Part shown: piece by piece, positions 15,316 to 26,088 of the stretch
Numbering within the stretch: position 1 is the first letter of the stretch
Layout of the letters: every line of letters starts with the position of its first letter
Source of the DNA: Prevotella sp.
Lineage (GTDB): Bacteria > Bacteroidota > Bacteroidia > Bacteroidales > Bacteroidaceae
Length of the DNA stretch: 39,709 nt
Assembly (NCBI GenBank): GCA_022771265.1
Contig: JALFCG010000043.1
Coordinates: forward strand, 1-39,709
Reading direction: 5' to 3'
The notes under the pieces: generated by a model
The model's input: only the letters and a program-made list of their open reading frames with translations
Database searches by the model: none
What the model was told of the DNA's origin: nothing
Made by a program: the position numbers and the translations under genes

Positions 15316-18300
15316 TTAGAAATTGAGGTTAAGACCGAACAGGAATGTGCGGCAACGAGGATATACGCTGCCCTCAAGTCCAGATGGCTGTTCAGGGTCG
15401 ATACCGTCGTAATTAGTGATTGTAAACACGTTGGTGCAAGAAGCATACACACGACCTGAGATGCCCTCATACTTTGCACACTTGAAGAGATTCTCGAAAG
15501 AGTAGCCCAGTGTGATGTTGTCACACTTCAGGAACGACGCGTTCTGCACGAAATAGTCAGAAAGAGGATAGTTGTAAGAAGTCCATCCGTTCTTTACAAT
15601 ATCCATGGTGCTGTTTTCGTAGTAGCCCTTTGAACCATTATAGAGAACCGCTGTGTTCATCTTGCCCTGAACGATGTCGTTAAATACATAGTTGCCGAAG
15701 CTTGCGCGGAAGTTTGTTCCGAGGTCGAAGTTCTTGTAGCCAAGCTTGAGGTTGAAGCCTCCTGTCCAAGGAGCTGCGATGTTCTTGTAGAAGTAGCGGT
15801 CGTTGTCGTCGATAAGGCCATCGGCATTGCGGTCAACATAGCATCCCATGATTGGGCGACCGTTGGCATCGTAAACCTGCTGGTAAACGAAGAATGAGTT
15901 GGCTGGTTCACCTACCTTGTGATAAGTAAGGCTCATGTTCTGACCAACCTGCAATCCGGCTTCAATCTTGTCGCGTCCGCCATAGAGTTCAGAAACCTTG
16001 TTCTTGTTGTAGGCTGCGTTAAGACCCATTTCAAAGAACCAGTCGTTTGTCTGGATAATTTTTCCGTTAATCGAGAATTCGAAACCCGTATTGTCCACTT
16101 CACCAGCATTAAGCATCATGGTGTTGTCGAAGTTCATACCAGCAGGAATAGTAGGTTGGCATAGCAAGTCTGTAGTCTTACGCTTGTAGAGATCAAGAGA
16201 CATTGTGAGGCGCTGGTTCCACAATCCCAAGTCAAGACCGATGTTATAAGTAGTTGTGGTTTCCCATGTCAAGTTTTCGTTATAAGCCTCCGGGCTCCAC
16301 AATGTACCATCGTTATCAGGTCCAATCGGATAAGTCCAGTGGTTGTTGCTACCATGTACATATACAGGAGTGTAATACTCCCTTCCAGTATCCTGCTGAC
16401 CCGTCTGACCCCAACTGAGGCGCAGTTTCAAGTCACTGATGCTCTTCACGTCCTTCAAGAATGGTTCAGAATTGATTTTCCACGCGAATGCCGCAGATGG
16501 GAAGAAGCCCCAGCGATGTCCGTCAGCGAAACGGCTTGAACCGTCGTAACGAGCTGTTACAGTGAGAAGGTAGCGGTCAAGGAACGAATAGTTCATACGT
16601 CCAAGCCAGCTGACAAGTATCACCTGTCCTTTCCAGATTCTGGACGTGTTGTTCTTTATGGTACCAGCCAGAGGATTACCGTCATCGTCAGTTCCTTCGA
16701 AAGTATTTGGATAGTAGCTCTTGTCCCAAAGGTCACCCCAATACTTCATGCGGCTATACTCATAACCTGCCATGATGTCGAAATGGTGGTCTTTGTTGAA
16801 ATCCTTCATATATTGGGCGTAAGCAGTAGCCTGGACACTGTATCTCTTTTCCTGGTTTTCTCCAATGCCTCCATAATAGAAGCCGTAGGTTGACTTTGGA
16901 AGGTTGTTGGTGTGTTCAGCACCGTAAGAATACTGTCCTGCCAAGTTCATGTGCAAATGCAGGTCTTCGAAACCATGTATCTTATAGTCTGCCTCGAAAT
17001 TACCGAGCATTACATGAGCGTCTCTATTAAATGTATAATTCTCGACGCGCTCCACCGGGTTCATTGGAGCATCGTCATTACGAGCGTATGGGAACGTAGG
17101 GTCGTATTCCGACACAGCCTTTGTCCACTGCCAATAGCCTCCCCAGTTCTTATATTTCTCATCAGTGCTTGTCACAGGACGGGTCGGGTCCATTCGGTTT
17201 GCATGGCCAATTGCGTCCTTATCGCCGGGGGTAGTCTTTGAATAAGAATACTTCGCATTGACATTCATATTCAGATGGTCGTCAAACAGAGAAGGGTTGG
17301 CAGTAAAGCCTGCTGTGAAACGGCTGTAGTCGGACCCCTTGAGGATACCCTGCTGATTTGTGTAACCTGCACTTACACGATAAGGCATTGCCCATTTTGT
17401 ATTGCCCAATCCACCAGCTACACTGACATTGTGGTCGTGGCTTATTCCTGCACGGAAGATTTCGTCTTGCCAGTCGGTATCGTATGTTCCTGCAGCGACA
17501 TTAGGAGTGCCGTCTTCGTTGAACTGCTTCCAGCCAAGATTGTTCCATGCAGAAGAACCTTCACCATAGTAGTCTTTGATGAATGACACATATTCGTTAG
17601 CGTTCATAACGTCAAGTTTCTTTGCTACGGCACTAACTGACACATTTCCATTATAAGATACTTTAGGAGACTGGTTGCGACGTCCTTTCTTTGTGGTTAT
17701 GATAATTACACCATTAGAACCACGGCTACCATAAATAGCTGTTGCAGACGCGTCCTTCAGCACGGTGAAACTCTCGATATCATTAGGATTGACAAGAGCC
17801 AAAGGATTGCCTACACCTTTCTGGGCGTTTGTCATCTGCATACCGTCAATCACGATGAGAGGGTCGTTGCTTGCATTAAGAGAAGCGCCTCCACGAATAC
17901 GGATCTGGGCTCCACCACCAGGCTCACCTGTTGAAGAGTTGATGTTAACACCAGCTACCTTACCCTGGAGCATGTCCTGGGCTGTGGTCACCATGCCATG
18001 GTTCTTCTCGTCTGGTTTGATGGCAATGACAGAACCTGTCAAGTCAGTTTTTCTTGCAACGCCATAACCGATTACAACAATGTTCTCGAGCACCTTGGCA
18101 TCGTCCTGAAGAGTTACGACCACGTTTGGAGCGGCCTTGACGTTGGCGGGCTGATAGCCAATGTAAGTAACGTTGAGAGTAGCTCCCTGTGGAGCCTTGA
18201 TTGTGAAGTTACCGTCGAAATCGGAGACAGTACCTCCATCCTGACCTGCAACTCGAATGGTTGCACCGATGATCGGCTCGCCTGTGGCGTCCTTTACATG

Positions 18301-18402
18301 TCCGTTGACTGTAATCTGCGCAAAGGCTCCGATAGACAGAACGAGACCGAAAATAACGGCCATCATTCTAAGCGGAATTCTAAATTTTACCTGCTTCATC
18401 AT
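15316..18402 (-). CDS. susC: SusC-like TonB-dependent outer-membrane transporter
   Basis: 1028 residues with signal peptide (cleaved near IGAFAQ). A carboxypeptidase-D-like beta-sandwich (about 30-105, ITVNGHVKDATGEPIIGATIRVAGQ) is followed by a plug domain beginning NIVVIGYGVARKTDLTGSV and containing LQGKVAGV and RIRGGASLNASNDPLIVIDGMQ. A large 22-strand barrel follows, ending in the aromatic FLFGLNLNF expected for barrel assembly. No STN signalling domain is present, so control must come from elsewhere, probably the divergent LacI regulator. It imports malto-oligosaccharides using TonB energy, together with SusD. Start ATG at 18402; the next codon is also ATG. Confidence 0.97.
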   Translation of the reverse strand: MMKQVKFRIPLRMMAVIFGLVLSIGAFAQITVNGHVKDATGEPIIGATIRVAGQDGGTVSDFDGNFTIKAPQGATLNVTYIGYQPANVKAAPNVVVTLQDDAKVLENIVVIGYGVARKTDLTGSVIAIKPDEKNHGMVTTAQDMLQGKVAGVNINSSTGEPGGGAQIRIRGGASLNASNDPLIVIDGMQMTNAQKGVGNPLALVNPNDIESFTVLKDASATAIYGSRGSNGVIIITTKKGRRNQSPKVSYNGNVSVSAVAKKLDVMNANEYVSFIKDYYGEGSSAWNNLGWKQFNEDGTPNVAAGTYDTDWQDEIFRAGISHDHNVSVAGGLGNTKWAMPYRVSAGYTNQQGILKGSDYSRFTAGFTANPSLFDDHLNMNVNAKYSYSKTTPGDKDAIGHANRMDPTRPVTSTDEKYKNWGGYWQWTKAVSEYDPTFPYARNDDAPMNPVERVENYTFNRDAHVMLGNFEADYKIHGFEDLHLHMNLAGQYSYGAEHTNNLPKSTYGFYYGGIGENQEKRYSVQATAYAQYMKDFNKDHHFDIMAGYEYSRMKYWGDLWDKSYYPNTFEGTDDDGNPLAGTIKNNTSRIWKGQVILVSWLGRMNYSFLDRYLLTVTARYDGSSRFADGHRWGFFPSAAFAWKINSEPFLKDVKSISDLKLRLSWGQTGQQDTGREYYTPVYVHGSNNHWTYPIGPDNDGTLWSPEAYNENLTWETTTTYNIGLDLGLWNQRLTMSLDLYKRKTTDLLCQPTIPAGMNFDNTMMLNAGEVDNTGFEFSINGKIIQTNDWFFEMGLNAAYNKNKVSELYGGRDKIEAGLQVGQNMSLTYHKVGEPANSFFVYQQVYDANGRPIMGCYVDRNADGLIDDNDRYFYKNIAAPWTGGFNLKLGYKNFDLGTNFRASFGNYVFNDIVQGKMNTAVLYNGSKGYYENSTMDIVKNGWTSYNYPLSDYFVQNASFLKCDNITLGYSFENLFKCAKYEGISGRVYASCTNVFTITNYDGIDPEQPSGLEGSVYPRCRTFLFGLNLNF

Positions 18403-18494
18403 ACATGTTTTAATAATTGTTATTTCTTAGTTATGTAATGTCGTTTTTTTAGAATTTTTGTTGCTTACTCAATAGCAGTTTAAGTTTCACGGTG

Positions 18495-18502
18495 CAAAAT
18501 TA
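18495..18502 (-). promoter_or_regulatory. -7 box of the susC promoter
   Basis: Minus strand TAATTTTG, preceded 8 nt upstream by TGGAAA (18511-18516). The same TGGAAA-N8-TAATTTTG string precedes malQ. No TTTG at -33 is seen, which fits a promoter that needs an activator. The leader is about 85 nt. Confidence 0.65.
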
Positions 18503-18545
18503 GTTTTTTCTTTCCAACGATGTTCTTTTTTTTGATATAAATCAC

Positions 18546-18553
18546 TATATTTG
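18546..18553 (+). promoter_or_regulatory. Possible distal -7 box toward the lacI-type gene
   Basis: TATATTTG fits TAnnTTTG on the plus strand. The operator at 18559-18572 would lie over its start site, so regulator binding could block it. No good -33 element. Confidence 0.4.
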
Positions 18554-18558
18554 CATGC

Positions 18559-18572
18559 GCAAACGATTGCAC
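18559..18572 (-). promoter_or_regulatory. LacI-family operator upstream of susC
   Basis: Minus strand GTGCAATCGTTTGC. The core GCAATCGTTTGC has LacI/GalR-type symmetry (GCAA-N-CG-N-TTGC) with a central CG. An identical 14-mer lies upstream of malQ at 21107-21120. It is 56 nt upstream of the susC -7 box. Confidence 0.8.
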
Positions 18573-18626
18573 GTACAAAAGTGAACAAATAAATAATGTA
18601 TAGTAACAACGTTGCGGATAAATGAA

Positions 18627-18634
18627 TATCTTTG
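18627..18634 (+). promoter_or_regulatory. Proximal -7 box for the lacI-type gene
   Basis: TATCTTTG fits TAnnTTTG and lies 26 nt before the ATG at 18660. No clear -33 TTTG. Confidence 0.5.
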
Positions 18635-18659
18635 CACCGTCAAATAATCGCAACCTAAA

Positions 18660-19721
18660 ATGAAGGAGTTTACACAACTGACAATGAAGGACATCGCCGA
18701 GCATTTCGGTACTTCCGTTGCTACGGTGTCGAGAGCCTTGAAGGATTCGCCCCGCATCAGCGAAGCACGACGAAAGGCGATACAGGAGTATGCCAGAGAG
18801 CATAACTTCTGTCCTAACACCATTGCCGAGTCGTTGAGAAACAGCAAGGTGATGCAGCCGAAAATCATCGGCGTGATACTGCCTGAGATCGTACACTATT
18901 ATTTCTCATCGATTCTTGCTGGAATAGAGGAGATGGCAAGTGAGCATGGCTATCGGGTCATGGTGGCTGTGAGCGACGAGAAATATGAGAAAGAGGTGAA
19001 AATATGCCAGTCGTTCTACGAAAACAAGGTGTGCGGCATCATCGTCTCGCAGGCTAAGGACACAAAGAACTACGAGCATTTCAACCGACTCATCGACAGC
19101 GGCGTGCCACTGGTGTTCTACGACCGCATATGCACAGGAGTGGATGCAAGCCGAGTGGTGGTTGACGACTACAAGGGCGCTTTCACGGCAGTGGAATATC
19201 TCATCGAGACCGGCTGCAAGCGCATCGCTTTCTTTGGCTCGCCCATGACACTTGAGATTTCGAAGAACAGATATAACGGCTACAAGGACGCGCTGCTTAA
19301 GCATGGCATGACAGTGGAAAGCGCCCTGACGCGCTTCTGCGACAACCGACCCGACGCTGAGATTGTCACTCCTGAGCTGCTGCGGTCAGAAAACAGGCCC
19401 GACGGGTTCTTCGCCGTGAACGACGACACTGCCATCGGCATCATGTATGCCGCCAAGCGCATGGGATTCAAGGTGCCTGATGACATCAGCATCTGCGGAT
19501 TCACCAACGGACAAAGGGCGATAGCCTGCGACCCGATGCTCACCACCGTTGAGCAACGCGGCCGAAGGGTGGGAGAGGAGGCTGTTGACATTCTTATCAA
19601 TAAGGTGGAAGGAAAAATCCCTACAAACAAGGTGGAAAGAAGGGTGGTGAAGACAAGGCTCGTGATACGTGGGACAACGAGGGAAAAATTGTTGTCTGAC
19701 TGGGAAACAAAAAATCCCTAA
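18660..19721 (+). CDS. LacI/GalR-family transcriptional regulator of the starch locus
   Basis: 353 residues. The N-terminal helix-turn-helix and hinge (MKDIAEHFGTSVATVSRALKDSPRISEARRKAIQEYA, about 9-45) are textbook LacI family. A periplasmic-binding-like effector domain follows, beginning IIGVILPEIVHYYFSSILAGIEE, with FYDRI, VVVDDYKGAFTAVEYLIE, DGFFAVNDDTAIG and the C-terminal ISICGFTNGQRA...LTTVEQRGRRVGEEA. It is divergent from susC and co-directional with the transporter and enzyme genes. It replaces the membrane regulator SusR of B. thetaiotaomicron. Two identical LacI-type operators in the locus are its likely sites. Their position 55-56 nt upstream of the -7 boxes suggests activation. 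The ligand is probably maltose or a related sugar, by context only. Confidence 0.93.
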   Translation: MKEFTQLTMKDIAEHFGTSVATVSRALKDSPRISEARRKAIQEYAREHNFCPNTIAESLRNSKVMQPKIIGVILPEIVHYYFSSILAGIEEMASEHGYRVMVAVSDEKYEKEVKICQSFYENKVCGIIVSQAKDTKNYEHFNRLIDSGVPLVFYDRICTGVDASRVVVDDYKGAFTAVEYLIETGCKRIAFFGSPMTLEISKNRYNGYKDALLKHGMTVESALTRFCDNRPDAEIVTPELLRSENRPDGFFAVNDDTAIGIMYAAKRMGFKVPDDISICGFTNGQRAIACDPMLTTVEQRGRRVGEEAVDILINKVEGKIPTNKVERRVVKTRLVIRGTTREKLLSDWETKNP

Positions 19722-19787
19722 CTGGAAAACATTTTTTCGGCAGTAGTGCAATAATACAGAGACAAGTAAAAATAAACAACAAAGAAT

Positions 19788-21104
19788 ATGAAACAAAGAC
19801 CTGATTTATCGTTTATGAAGTTGTGGAACATCAGCTTCGGATTCTTTGGAGTGCAGATTGCTTACGCACTCCAAAGCGCAAACATCTCGAGAATCTTTGC
19901 GACGCTGGGAGCCGACCCTCACCAGCTGAGCTATTTCTGGATTCTTCCGCCACTGATGGGTATAATCGTACAGCCTGTCATCGGAACATTGAGCGACAAG
20001 ACGTGGTGCCGCTTCGGCCGTCGTATACCTTATTTATTTTTAGGTGCGGCTGTGGCAGTGCTCGTGATGTGCCTGCTGCCCAACTCCGGTTCGTTTGGCA
20101 TGGCGGTGAGCACGGCAATGGTGTTCGGCCTCTGTGCCCTGATGTTCCTCGACACGAGCATCAACATGGCTATGCAGCCTTTCAAGATGCTCGTGGGCGA
20201 CATGGTCAACGAGAAGCAGAAGGCTCTCGCCTATTCCATCCAGAGCTTCCTCTGCAACGCCGGTTCGCTGGTGGGCTACGTGTTCCCGTTCCTCTTCACG
20301 GTGCTTGGCATCAGCAACCTCGCGCCAAAGGGAGTAGTGCCTGACACGGTGATTTATTCGTTCTACATCGGTGCTGCCATACTCATCCTCTGTGTCATCT
20401 ACACAACGCTGAAGGTGAAGGAGATGCCGCCTGCCGAGTATGCGGAATATCACGGACTGAAGACCAACCTCAACGAGGAGAAGGTGAACGTCCTGAAGTT
20501 GCTGCAGAACGCTCCAAAGGCTTTCTGGACTGTCGGACTGGTGCAGTTCTTCTGCTGGGCGGCGTTCATGTATATGTGGACTTATACCAATGGTGCCATT
20601 GCCGAGACATGCTGGCATACCACCGACCCGACTACTTCAGGCTATCAGGCTGCAGGCAACTGGGTGGGAGTGCTGTTTGCAGTCCAGGCCATAGGCAGTG
20701 TCGTATGGGCGATTGTGCTTCCAATGATTCCCGACCGCAAGCTGGCTTACTCCATAAGCCTTGTCATCGGAGCCGTCGGATTCATTTCCGTACCGTTCAT
20801 CGACAACCAGTATGTGCTCTTCGTGCCTTACTTGCTCATAGGTTGTGCATGGGCGGCGATGCTCGCCATGCCGTTTGCCATCGTCACCAACGCCCTTGAA
20901 GGTTACGGTCACATGGGAGTCTATCTCGGCTTGTTCAACGGCACCATCTGCATCCCTCAGATTGTGGCAGCAGCCACTGGAGGCGCAATACTCTCTGCTG
21001 TAGGCAGCTTCCAGTATAACATGATGGTTGTGGCTGGCATTGCCCTCTTAATAGGAGCTATCTGCGTGTTCTTCGTCAAGGACAAGACGCTGGCGAGAAT
21101 GTAA
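19788..21104 (+). CDS. MFS sugar transporter of the SLC45/GPH type, probable maltose or oligosaccharide symporter
   Basis: 438 residues with about 12 hydrophobic segments. The family signature GTLSDKTWCRFGRRIPY (about 66-82) after the second helix, and YFWILPPLMGIIVQP before it, match sucrose/maltose symporters of the SLC45-like group. No signal peptide; inner membrane. By context it brings maltose, glucose or short malto-oligosaccharides released in the periplasm to the cytoplasm. It lies 66 nt after the regulator and is probably co-transcribed with it; I see no promoter in the gap. The stop codon is followed within 3 nt by the malQ operator. Confidence 0.88.
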   Translation: MKQRPDLSFMKLWNISFGFFGVQIAYALQSANISRIFATLGADPHQLSYFWILPPLMGIIVQPVIGTLSDKTWCRFGRRIPYLFLGAAVAVLVMCLLPNSGSFGMAVSTAMVFGLCALMFLDTSINMAMQPFKMLVGDMVNEKQKALAYSIQSFLCNAGSLVGYVFPFLFTVLGISNLAPKGVVPDTVIYSFYIGAAILILCVIYTTLKVKEMPPAEYAEYHGLKTNLNEEKVNVLKLLQNAPKAFWTVGLVQFFCWAAFMYMWTYTNGAIAETCWHTTDPTTSGYQAAGNWVGVLFAVQAIGSVVWAIVLPMIPDRKLAYSISLVIGAVGFISVPFIDNQYVLFVPYLLIGCAWAAMLAMPFAIVTNALEGYGHMGVYLGLFNGTICIPQIVAAATGGAILSAVGSFQYNMMVVAGIALLIGAICVFFVKDKTLARM

Positions 21105-21106
21105 TT

Positions 21107-21120
21107 GTGCAATCGTTTGC
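21107..21120 (+). promoter_or_regulatory. LacI-family operator upstream of malQ
   Basis: GTGCAATCGTTTGC, identical over 14 nt to the site at 18559-18572 and in the same orientation relative to the gene it precedes. It is 55 nt upstream of the malQ -7 box. Extended, TGCAATCGTTTGCA is near-palindromic. Confidence 0.8.
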
Positions 21121-21175
21121 ATAGGCAAAATTGGAATTAATAATTAATAAATCTGCCCAAGTGGAAAAATATATG

Positions 21176-21183
21176 TAATTTTG
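21176..21183 (+). promoter_or_regulatory. -7 box of the malQ promoter
   Basis: TAATTTTG, preceded by TGGAAA (21162-21167) at 8 nt, as at susC. The predicted start is about 18 nt before the malQ ATG at 21208. Confidence 0.65.
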
Positions 21184-21207
21184 GGCAGAAAACTTAAAAT
21201 CACATCT

Positions 21208-23910
21208 ATGACATTACTATTTAACATCTCTTATCGCACGGTTTTCGGCGAAGAATTGGTGCTCAATATCGTGCCTGACAATAATGCCACGGCAAAGGAG
21301 CAGTTCAAAATGACAACACTCAACGGCAGCGAGTGGAGTTGCAGTGTAAACAGCATGGCAAAGCCAGGAGCTGTTGTCAACTATTTCTACAGCGTGATGA
21401 AAAACGGTGTCGAGGTGAGAAAGGAATGGGCAGTGGAGTCTCACAGGCTGACATTGACAGCCGTGAAGGGTGTTAGCTACACCATCTACGACAACTGGAT
21501 TGACAATCCCGAGGACTCATATATGTACAGCTCTGCCATAACCGAATGTCTTGCAGCAAGGAAAAAGGCTGAAGCCAAGGCTGTGGAATACTCAAAGACC
21601 GTAAAGGTCAAGGTGCGTGCACCGCAGCTTAGGGGCAACGAGAGGCTTGCCATAATGGGCAATATAAAGGAACTGGGAGGATGGGAGGCGCTGAAGGCTC
21701 ACCCTATGACCGAACAACAACCTAACGAGTGGGTGGCTGACATTGACGTAACCAACGTTACGGCTGACACTATCGAACTGAAGTTTGTAGCACTCGACGA
21801 GGAAACGGACTATACTCCTCTATGGGAGAACAGCAACAACCGACGCATAGAACTGCCGAAGATGAACAACGGCGACGTGGTGGTTTATGAGCTCGGACTG
21901 GCTTTCTTCTCCATCTATCCCGTGAAGGCGGCGGGAGTTGTGGTGCCAGTGTTCTCGCTGCGTTCGGAAGGCAGTTTCGGAGTCGGTGACTTCGGCGACT
22001 TGAAGATGATGGTCGACTGGGTGGCGATGACGGGACAACGCATCCTTCAGATACTTCCAATCAACGATACGAACATCACACACACCTGGACCGACTCTTA
22101 CCCGTATAACAGCATCAGCATCTACGCGCTGCATCCTCAGTATGCCGACTTGCGCCAGCTGCCGGAACTGAAGGACAAGGCGCGCCGCGACCATTACGCC
22201 GCCTTGCAGAAAGAGCTTAACGCCCTGCCACAGATTGACTACGAACGAGTGAACAACGCCAAGATGGACTACCTGCGCGAACTATATGCACAGGAAGAGT
22301 CAACCCTTGGGAAGAAGGCCGACTTCAAGGCTTTCTTCAGCAACAACAAGGAGTGGCTCGTGCCTTATGCCGCCTTCTGCTACTACCGCGACCTCTACGG
22401 AACGGCAACATTCAGCCAGTGGCCTGACCATCATTCACTGCCCGACAAGGAGCGTGAGGCAATGGCAAAGGCAAGCACTGCGATGTATAAAAAGGTGGCG
22501 TTCTGGTACTATGTGCAGTATGTGCTCGACACTCAGATGCGTGCAGCTCACGACCATGCGCGCGAAAAGCACGTCATCCTCAAGGGCGACATACCTATCG
22601 GCATCAGCCGCGACGGTGTGGAGGCTTGGGTAGAACCACGCTACTTCAACCTCAACGGACAGGCAGGTGCTCCACCTGACGCTTTCTCCGTGAACGGACA
22701 GAACTGGGGATTCCCAACCTATAACTGGGATGAGATGATAAGCGACGGATGCTCGTGGTGGGTGCGACGGTTCACAAAGATGGCACAGTATTTCGACGCT
22801 TACCGCATCGACCACGTGCTTGGCTTCTTCCGCATATGGGAGATACCTATCGACGCTGTCCACGGACTGCTCGGACAGTTCTCACCCTCGCTCGGCATGA
22901 CAGTTGAGGAGATTGAGAGCTACGGAATCCGCTTCAACGAGGATCGCTACACACGACCTTTCATAACCGACTGGACTCTCGACCGCATGTTCGGCGAGAA
23001 AGCCGCAATGGTGAAGGAGCAATTCCTTGACCGCCTCGACGACGAGCGCTATCAGATGAAACCTGAGTTCGATACCCAGCGCAAAGTGGAGGCGTGGTAT
23101 AAGGAAATGAAGAGTGAAGAATGTAGAATGAAGAATGAAGATTTGCGCGACGCCCTCTATGCAATGATCAGCTGCGTGCTCTTTGTCCGCGACCGCAAGG
23201 ACTCAAAGAAATTCCATCCGCGCATCGGCGTCCAGCACGACTTCATCTACGAGTCGCTCCACGACTCCGACAAATATCTCTTCAACCGCCTCTACAACGA
23301 CTACTTCTATCGTCGCAACAACCAGTTCTGGTATTATGAGGCAATGAAGAAACTGCCTCGACTCACCGAGGCGACACGAATGCTGGTATGTGCCGAAGAC
23401 CTCGGCATGGTGCCCGATTGCGTGCCATGGGTTATGAACCAACTGCGCATACTGAGCCTCGAAATTCAGTCGATGCCAAAAGACGACAAGGTGCGCTTCG
23501 GTCATCTGTCGCGCAACCCTTACCGTTCTGTATGCACCATTTCCACACACGACATGTCAACACTTCGCCAGTGGTGGGATGAGGACTACGAGCAGACACA
23601 GTCCTACTTCAACACTATGCTCCACCGCGGTGGAGCCGCTCCTCATCCGCTGCCCGGATGGCTTGCCAAGGAGATTGTGATGCGCCATCTCACATGTCCT
23701 TCCATGCTCTGCCTGCTCTCGCTGCAAGACTGGCTTTCCATGGACGAGAAACTCCGTCTGCCCGATGCCAACGCCGAGCGCATCAACATCCCCGCCAACC
23801 CACGTCACTATTGGCGCTATCGCATGCACATGACCATCGAGCAACTGATGGCATCTGACGAGTTCAACGCCAACGTGAAGGAGATGATTTTGCAAAGCGG
23901 AAGAAAATAA
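21208..23910 (+). CDS. malQ: 4-alpha-glucanotransferase, DPE2 type (two CBM20 plus GH77)
   Basis: 900 residues from ATG at 21208; a TTG nine codons upstream is rejected because it lies in the -7 box. Two N-terminal starch-binding CBM20-like domains (about 1-95 and 125-225; GNERLAIMGNIKELGGWEALKAHPM) precede a GH77 domain. The domain order and an insert of about 190 residues between the catalytic residues match plant DPE2 and Bacteroidetes amylomaltases. Nucleophile Asp535 is in YRIDHVLGFFRIW, acid/base Glu730 in CAEDLGMVP, and the third acid Asp782 in STHDMSTLRQWW. It has no signal peptide and should act in the cytoplasm, shuffling glucosyl units of maltose and maltodextrins. Residues 634-645 (MKSEECRMKNED) come from an inserted DNA repeat. 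It opens the malQ-susB-pullulanase-susA operon. Confidence 0.93.
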   Translation: MTLLFNISYRTVFGEELVLNIVPDNNATAKEQFKMTTLNGSEWSCSVNSMAKPGAVVNYFYSVMKNGVEVRKEWAVESHRLTLTAVKGVSYTIYDNWIDNPEDSYMYSSAITECLAARKKAEAKAVEYSKTVKVKVRAPQLRGNERLAIMGNIKELGGWEALKAHPMTEQQPNEWVADIDVTNVTADTIELKFVALDEETDYTPLWENSNNRRIELPKMNNGDVVVYELGLAFFSIYPVKAAGVVVPVFSLRSEGSFGVGDFGDLKMMVDWVAMTGQRILQILPINDTNITHTWTDSYPYNSISIYALHPQYADLRQLPELKDKARRDHYAALQKELNALPQIDYERVNNAKMDYLRELYAQEESTLGKKADFKAFFSNNKEWLVPYAAFCYYRDLYGTATFSQWPDHHSLPDKEREAMAKASTAMYKKVAFWYYVQYVLDTQMRAAHDHAREKHVILKGDIPIGISRDGVEAWVEPRYFNLNGQAGAPPDAFSVNGQNWGFPTYNWDEMISDGCSWWVRRFTKMAQYFDAYRIDHVLGFFRIWEIPIDAVHGLLGQFSPSLGMTVEEIESYGIRFNEDRYTRPFITDWTLDRMFGEKAAMVKEQFLDRLDDERYQMKPEFDTQRKVEAWYKEMKSEECRMKNEDLRDALYAMISCVLFVRDRKDSKKFHPRIGVQHDFIYESLHDSDKYLFNRLYNDYFYRRNNQFWYYEAMKKLPRLTEATRMLVCAEDLGMVPDCVPWVMNQLRILSLEIQSMPKDDKVRFGHLSRNPYRSVCTISTHDMSTLRQWWDEDYEQTQSYFNTMLHRGGAAPHPLPGWLAKEIVMRHLTCPSMLCLLSLQDWLSMDEKLRLPDANAERINIPANPRHYWRYRMHMTIEQLMASDEFNANVKEMILQSGRK
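23107..23141. repeat. Dispersed GAAGAATGAAGA-type repeat embedded in malQ
   Basis: A 35-nt purine-rich stretch built from ATGAAGAGTGAAGAATG and ATGAAGAATGAAGA. The latter 14-mer is identical to the start of the gpmI-tdh terminator stem at 1831. It is read in frame and adds about 12 residues to the GH77 insert. Confidence 0.65.
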
Positions 23911-23928
23911 CTGATTAAACCAAATTAA

Positions 23929-26073
<2,145 letters not shown>

Positions 26074-26088
26074 TTATTTTTAACTACT

